From: Achromobacter aegrifaciens
Lineage (GTDB): Bacteria; Pseudomonadota; Gammaproteobacteria; Burkholderiales; Burkholderiaceae_B
Assembly (NCBI RefSeq): GCF_902859735.1
Contig: NZ_CADIJY010000004.1
Location: 124,001-188,000 of the forward strand
Direction of reading: 5' to 3'
DNA length: 64,000 nucleotides
Shown: positions 61,386 through 64,000 of the stretch, piece by piece
Numbering within the stretch: position 1 is the first letter of the stretch
Layout: every line of letters starts with the position of its first letter
Notes under the pieces: model-generated
Seen by the model: only the letters and a program-made list of their open reading frames with translations
Told to the model about the DNA's origin: nothing
Database searches by the model: none
Translations under genes and position numbers: made by a program

Positions 61386-62246
61386 ATGTCCGACAAAACC
61401 CACGACATCCGCCCCGGCCAGTCGATCGAGCTGCTCAAGGCCCTGCACATCCTGACCCGCGACGGCAAGATGAACCAGGACAGCCGCCGCAAACTCAAAC
61501 AGGTCTACCACCTGTTCCAGTTCATCGAACCGCTGCTCAAAAACGTCCAACAACAACGCGGCGCCGCCACCCTCGCCGACCACGGCGCGGGCAAGTCGTA
61601 CCTGGGCTTCATCCTCTACGACCTGTTCTTCAAGGAACAGCCCGAGGCGCTGAAGAACGGCTCCCACATCTACGGCATCGAAACCCGCGAAGAACTGGTG
61701 AAGTCCTCGGAAGAACTGGCCAAGCGGCTGGGGTTTGGCGGCATGTCGTTCCTGAACCTGTCCGTGGCCGATTCGATCACGTCGGACAAGCTGCCCGCCA
61801 CCATCGACGTCGTCACCGCCCTGCACGCCTGCAACACCGCCACCGACGACGCGATCCACTTCGCCTTGGAGAAGAAGGCCAAGTACATCGTCGTCGTGCC
61901 GTGCTGCCAGGCGGAAGTGGCCTCGGTGCTGCGCAAGAACAAGGCTAAGGCGCTGGCCGATCCGCTGGCTGAGATCTGGCGGCATCCGCTGCATACGCGG
62001 GAGTTCGGGAGCCAGATCACGAATGTGTTGCGCTGTCTGCAACTGGAAGCGCATGGGTATCAGGTCAGCGTGACGGAGCTGGTGGGGTGGGAGCATTCGA
62101 TGAAGAATGAACTCATCATCGCGCACTACAAGGATTTGCCGCGCAGGAAGCCGGCTGACCGGCTGACGGAAATGCTGGATAGGATTGGGCTGCAGGAATT
62201 GAAGGATCGGTTCTTTGTGCCGCAGCCTGCAGAGGCGGCGGCGTAA
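61386..62246 (+). CDS. SAM-dependent methyltransferase (Methyltransf_32 type)
   Basis: The 286-residue protein has a Rossmann methyltransferase core with motif I ATLADHGAGKSYLGFIL, an ALHACNTATDDAIHFAL segment, and the PCC motif VVVPCCQAEVASVL that is typical of the PF13679-type methyltransferases. A helical N-terminus precedes it (IELLKALHILTRDGKMNQ, LFQFIEPLL). It is likely cytoplasmic. ATG 61386 is preferred over a TTG at 61374. The substrate is unknown, possibly RNA. Confidence 0.85.
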   Translation: MSDKTHDIRPGQSIELLKALHILTRDGKMNQDSRRKLKQVYHLFQFIEPLLKNVQQQRGAATLADHGAGKSYLGFILYDLFFKEQPEALKNGSHIYGIETREELVKSSEELAKRLGFGGMSFLNLSVADSITSDKLPATIDVVTALHACNTATDDAIHFALEKKAKYIVVVPCCQAEVASVLRKNKAKALADPLAEIWRHPLHTREFGSQITNVLRCLQLEAHGYQVSVTELVGWEHSMKNELIIAHYKDLPRRKPADRLTEMLDRIGLQELKDRFFVPQPAEAAA

Positions 62247-62355
62247 GCGCCTGTCCTGCTTCATGCCGCGGCGTCAGCATCCGTGGTGCGTGCCGTCGTC
62301 TGCTGCCGGATGCACCGCATGACGCGGTGAACACCATGCGAACAGCATTCCCCAC

Positions 62356-62931
62356 ATGTCCTCTCGCCCGCGCAAGGCATCCCCTGAGCAGACGGCGCTG
62401 CTAACAGCGGCCTTCCCCGCGCGACTGCAAGCCGAAGTGGCACATATCGCCGAGGAGATCTGTCCCTCGGTCATGAGCGGCCGCGGATTGTCCGTCATCG
62501 TGCAGGACGAGTCATTGACGCTGCCCTATCGCGTTCAGCATGGGAACAGCGACTCCTTGTCTTCCACGCTGGGCGAACCCCAAGCGCTGATCTACGCGTG
62601 CATACAGTCACGCCATCACGACGGCCACGTGCGTCAGCGCCAAATTGAGCGACTGGCTGGGGCTTCCGAGCCTTGGGTTGTGCCGTTCGTGGTGCAGCTC
62701 TGCAGTGAATACGTCGTTGAAATCCTGCAGGACATCGAGGCGCGCTTGCCATTGCTGGATAAGCACGTCTACGGAACGGTTCTTCGAGGCAATCCGGCCT
62801 TTCTGGATCTGGCGCAGCAACGCATGACCAGCTACTGGGATTGCTACTACCGGCGGCGCTGGCTCAGGAGCGAAACCTATGTAGGGTTTCGCTTGTTCAA
62901 GCAGTTTCGCGACTGGCAAGTCTCAAGCTAA
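62356..62931 (+). CDS. Hypothetical protein
   Basis: The 191-residue protein has no recognised family. It contains LSVIVQDESLTLPYRVQHG, RLAGASEPWVVPFVVQLCSEYVVEIL, a tyrosine- and tryptophan-rich C-terminus SYWDCYYRRRWLRSETYVG and no signal peptide. It looks like a cytosolic alpha/beta protein, perhaps a small accessory-region gene. It follows the methyltransferase by 109 bases. Base composition is less GC-rich than in the left part of the window. Confidence 0.65.
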   Translation: MSSRPRKASPEQTALLTAAFPARLQAEVAHIAEEICPSVMSGRGLSVIVQDESLTLPYRVQHGNSDSLSSTLGEPQALIYACIQSRHHDGHVRQRQIERLAGASEPWVVPFVVQLCSEYVVEILQDIEARLPLLDKHVYGTVLRGNPAFLDLAQQRMTSYWDCYYRRRWLRSETYVGFRLFKQFRDWQVSS

Positions 62932-62964
62932 GACCTCACGAGCGTGAAAAGCTCGATCCGCGGA

Positions 62965-63177
62965 TCAATTGCCAGAGCTGCGGCGCAACCGATCGGATGA
63001 GTTCTTGTTCAAGCGCTTCGCTTCGTCTTCCGCGTAGTCTTCCTCGCCCTCTTCGTACTTGCCTTCGTACATGCAGCTGCTGCGGTTCCATCCGCACTCA
63101 CCGCCGAGTGAACAACCTGAGCTCAAGGCGGCAAGGAACAAGAGGATGCTGCAACGGCCTAATCTTTGAATCGACAT
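62965..63177 (-). CDS. Small lipoprotein
   Basis: The 70-residue precursor has a lipoprotein signal (ILLFLAALSSGCSL, lipobox LSSGC at residues 18-22), so the mature protein would be lipidated. The mature part is acidic (KYEEGEEDYAEDEAKRL) with two cysteines just after the lipid site. ATG 63177 has GGGAGCG in front. No family is recognised. Confidence 0.6.
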   Translation of the reverse strand: MSIQRLGRCSILLFLAALSSGCSLGGECGWNRSSCMYEGKYEEGEEDYAEDEAKRLNKNSSDRLRRSSGN

Positions 63178-63457
63178 ATCGCTCCCTGATGATCGGGGTA
63201 AGTGTAAGGGATGGAGATGACGACTGAGTCGGCATGGCCTGAGCCTGCATTGGAAATGGCCGCAACGCATGGCGCGGATTTAGGCTCAAGTGTGCTCAAT
63301 TTGGCACGGGTCACGCTTGATTGCGATGTCCGTCGGCCTCGATACTGGCATTGCAATCCCACAAAGATCGCCCAGATTGACAGCTGGAAAAGACGGACGA
63401 CATGGTCGCTGCAATGGCGACTGCCTTCTCTTTATTACGTCAATACTGGAGCGGCTG
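63178..63457. other. 280-base stretch without a convincing gene
   Basis: Base composition is lower in GC than the rest. An overlapping frame at 63211-63483 has a fair ribosome site, but its arginine-, tryptophan- and serine-rich sequence does not look like a real protein. I call no gene here. Confidence 0.4.
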
Positions 63458-63757
63458 ATGGACCATCACCCTTTGACTCATGACCGGTGGGCTACGCCGG
63501 ATGATCCGGAGTTCGTCAGGGTACGGTTTGCCGAGCTTCGGAAAATGGAACGGGCGTGCTCCGCGATTTGGGCTGTTGCTCGAATCGTGGGGAATAGCGC
63601 GAATGAGCCTGAAGCTAGTGGCAGGCAACCGCTTGATGCTTGGATTATGTCCAATTTAATCGGAGGAATTGAAGGCCTATGCGATCACATCGCGGACCTT
63701 GTGGAGTCAAATCTTGACGAATCCAATTTTAGGGAAAGTGCGCCAGACACCGATTAA
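63458..63757 (+). CDS. Hypothetical protein
   Basis: The 99-residue protein has GGAG 6 nt before ATG 63458. The sequence reads RWATPDDPEFVRVRFAELRKM and AWIMSNLIGGIEGLCDHIADL, two helices with an acidic C-terminus. No family is recognised. It may belong to an accessory or phage-related region that continues past the window end. Confidence that it is a gene is moderate. Confidence 0.55.
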   Translation: MDHHPLTHDRWATPDDPEFVRVRFAELRKMERACSAIWAVARIVGNSANEPEASGRQPLDAWIMSNLIGGIEGLCDHIADLVESNLDESNFRESAPDTD

Positions 63758-63940
63758 CTACATGCGGTAGACGAAATTTTTGTCTGACACCCTATCTTGT
63801 ATGCTTGCGGACATGATCCCGAAACGGTAGCGCGCAACAGGAAAAGGGTCGGTGGATTTGACGGCTAAAGTTAAACTGGTTTCTTGTGCGCCATGCATGC
63901 CACAAAGTTAGGCTACAAGTCCTTGCTGGATTTTTTCGGG

Positions 63941-64000
63941 TCAGTTTAGACCACAAGCGCCAGATATGGCCTGCATTTTCGCGTGGTCTACATCAATCAA
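63941..64000 (-). CDS. Possible C-terminal tail of a gene beyond the window
   Basis: On the minus strand the last 60 bases are open for 19 codons (ending DHAKMQAISGACGLN) and then stop. This could be the end of a gene whose start lies outside, but such a short open run can occur by chance. The 183 bases to its left (63758-63940) hold no gene I can support. Confidence 0.25.
   Translation of the reverse strand: MIDVDHAKMQAISGACGLN

Noticed and set aside
63211-63483. A 90-codon frame on the plus strand with a fair ribosome site
   Set aside because: Arginine-, tryptophan- and serine-rich sequence with no protein-like pattern; it overlaps the better gene at 63458 in another frame.
1-64000. CRISPR arrays, tRNA/rRNA genes, transposases, integrons
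   Set aside because: I looked for regular spaced repeats, cloverleaf-like blocks, transposase motifs and attC-like sites and found none that I could support.

Overview
The window is GC-rich, densely coded chromosomal DNA from a betaproteobacterium, most likely an Alcaligenaceae member of the Achromobacter/Bordetella type. This rests on the mix of guaB-guaA, a Bug/TctC-type periplasmic receptor, many LysR regulators and several dipeptide- and NitT/TauT-type ABC transporters. It is inferred from gene content and style, not from a database match. I see no rRNA, tRNA, CRISPR array, insertion sequence or complete prophage.

Layout. 1-7.6 kb: the 5' part of a gluconate 2-dehydrogenase subunit-3-like gene (cut by the window edge), an unknown gene, three ATGA-coupled genes for single-pass anchored proteins converging on a polytopic membrane protein, a GNAT acetyltransferase, an ABC-F ATPase with an attenuator-like leader, and a LysR regulator. 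7.7-16.2 kb: a seven-gene operon with a peptide-type ABC importer, two C45 (penicillin acyltransferase-like) Ntn hydrolases and a CapA-like phosphatase. 16.3-17.2 kb: a toxin-antitoxin-like pair with a palindromic operator. 17.4-22.7 kb: thioesterase, MFS exporter, SDR, GlxA-type regulator and an FAD-dependent dehydrogenase. 22.7-27.1 kb: secreted and membrane proteins of unknown function beside a broken VOC gene, then an AadA-like nucleotidyltransferase. 27.2-33.5 kb: a NitT/TauT importer, GMC oxidoreductase and GntR operon, divergent from an enolase-superfamily gene. 33.5-39.2 kb: LysR with an MFS gene, then guaA and guaB.

39.3-49.3 kb is a mosaic of small units. It holds a DUF2239 gene under a triple-repeat operator, a LysE exporter with a divergent GlxA regulator, a DCC-family protein, a Tat-exported beta-carbonic anhydrase, a secreted/OmpA pair, and a receptor-RidA-dipeptidase operon with a LysR gene. 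49.5-60.0 kb is a second large operon of nine genes led by its own LysR regulator: FAD monooxygenase-like protein, complete Opp-type importer, acyltransferase-like alpha/beta hydrolase and a double-CMD-domain protein. 60-64 kb has a LysE exporter, a VOC protein, a methyltransferase, and poorly recognised genes toward the end.

Taken together this is a nutrient-scavenging and regulation-rich stretch. Three separate importers are each co-transcribed with dedicated hydrolases or oxidoreductases, which suggests import of amide, peptide or organic-acid compounds followed by cleavage or oxidation. The most distinctive regulatory signals are the ABC-F leader with a three-codon upstream reading frame, the DUF2239 repeat array, and the palindrome over the -35 box of the toxin-antitoxin-like pair.
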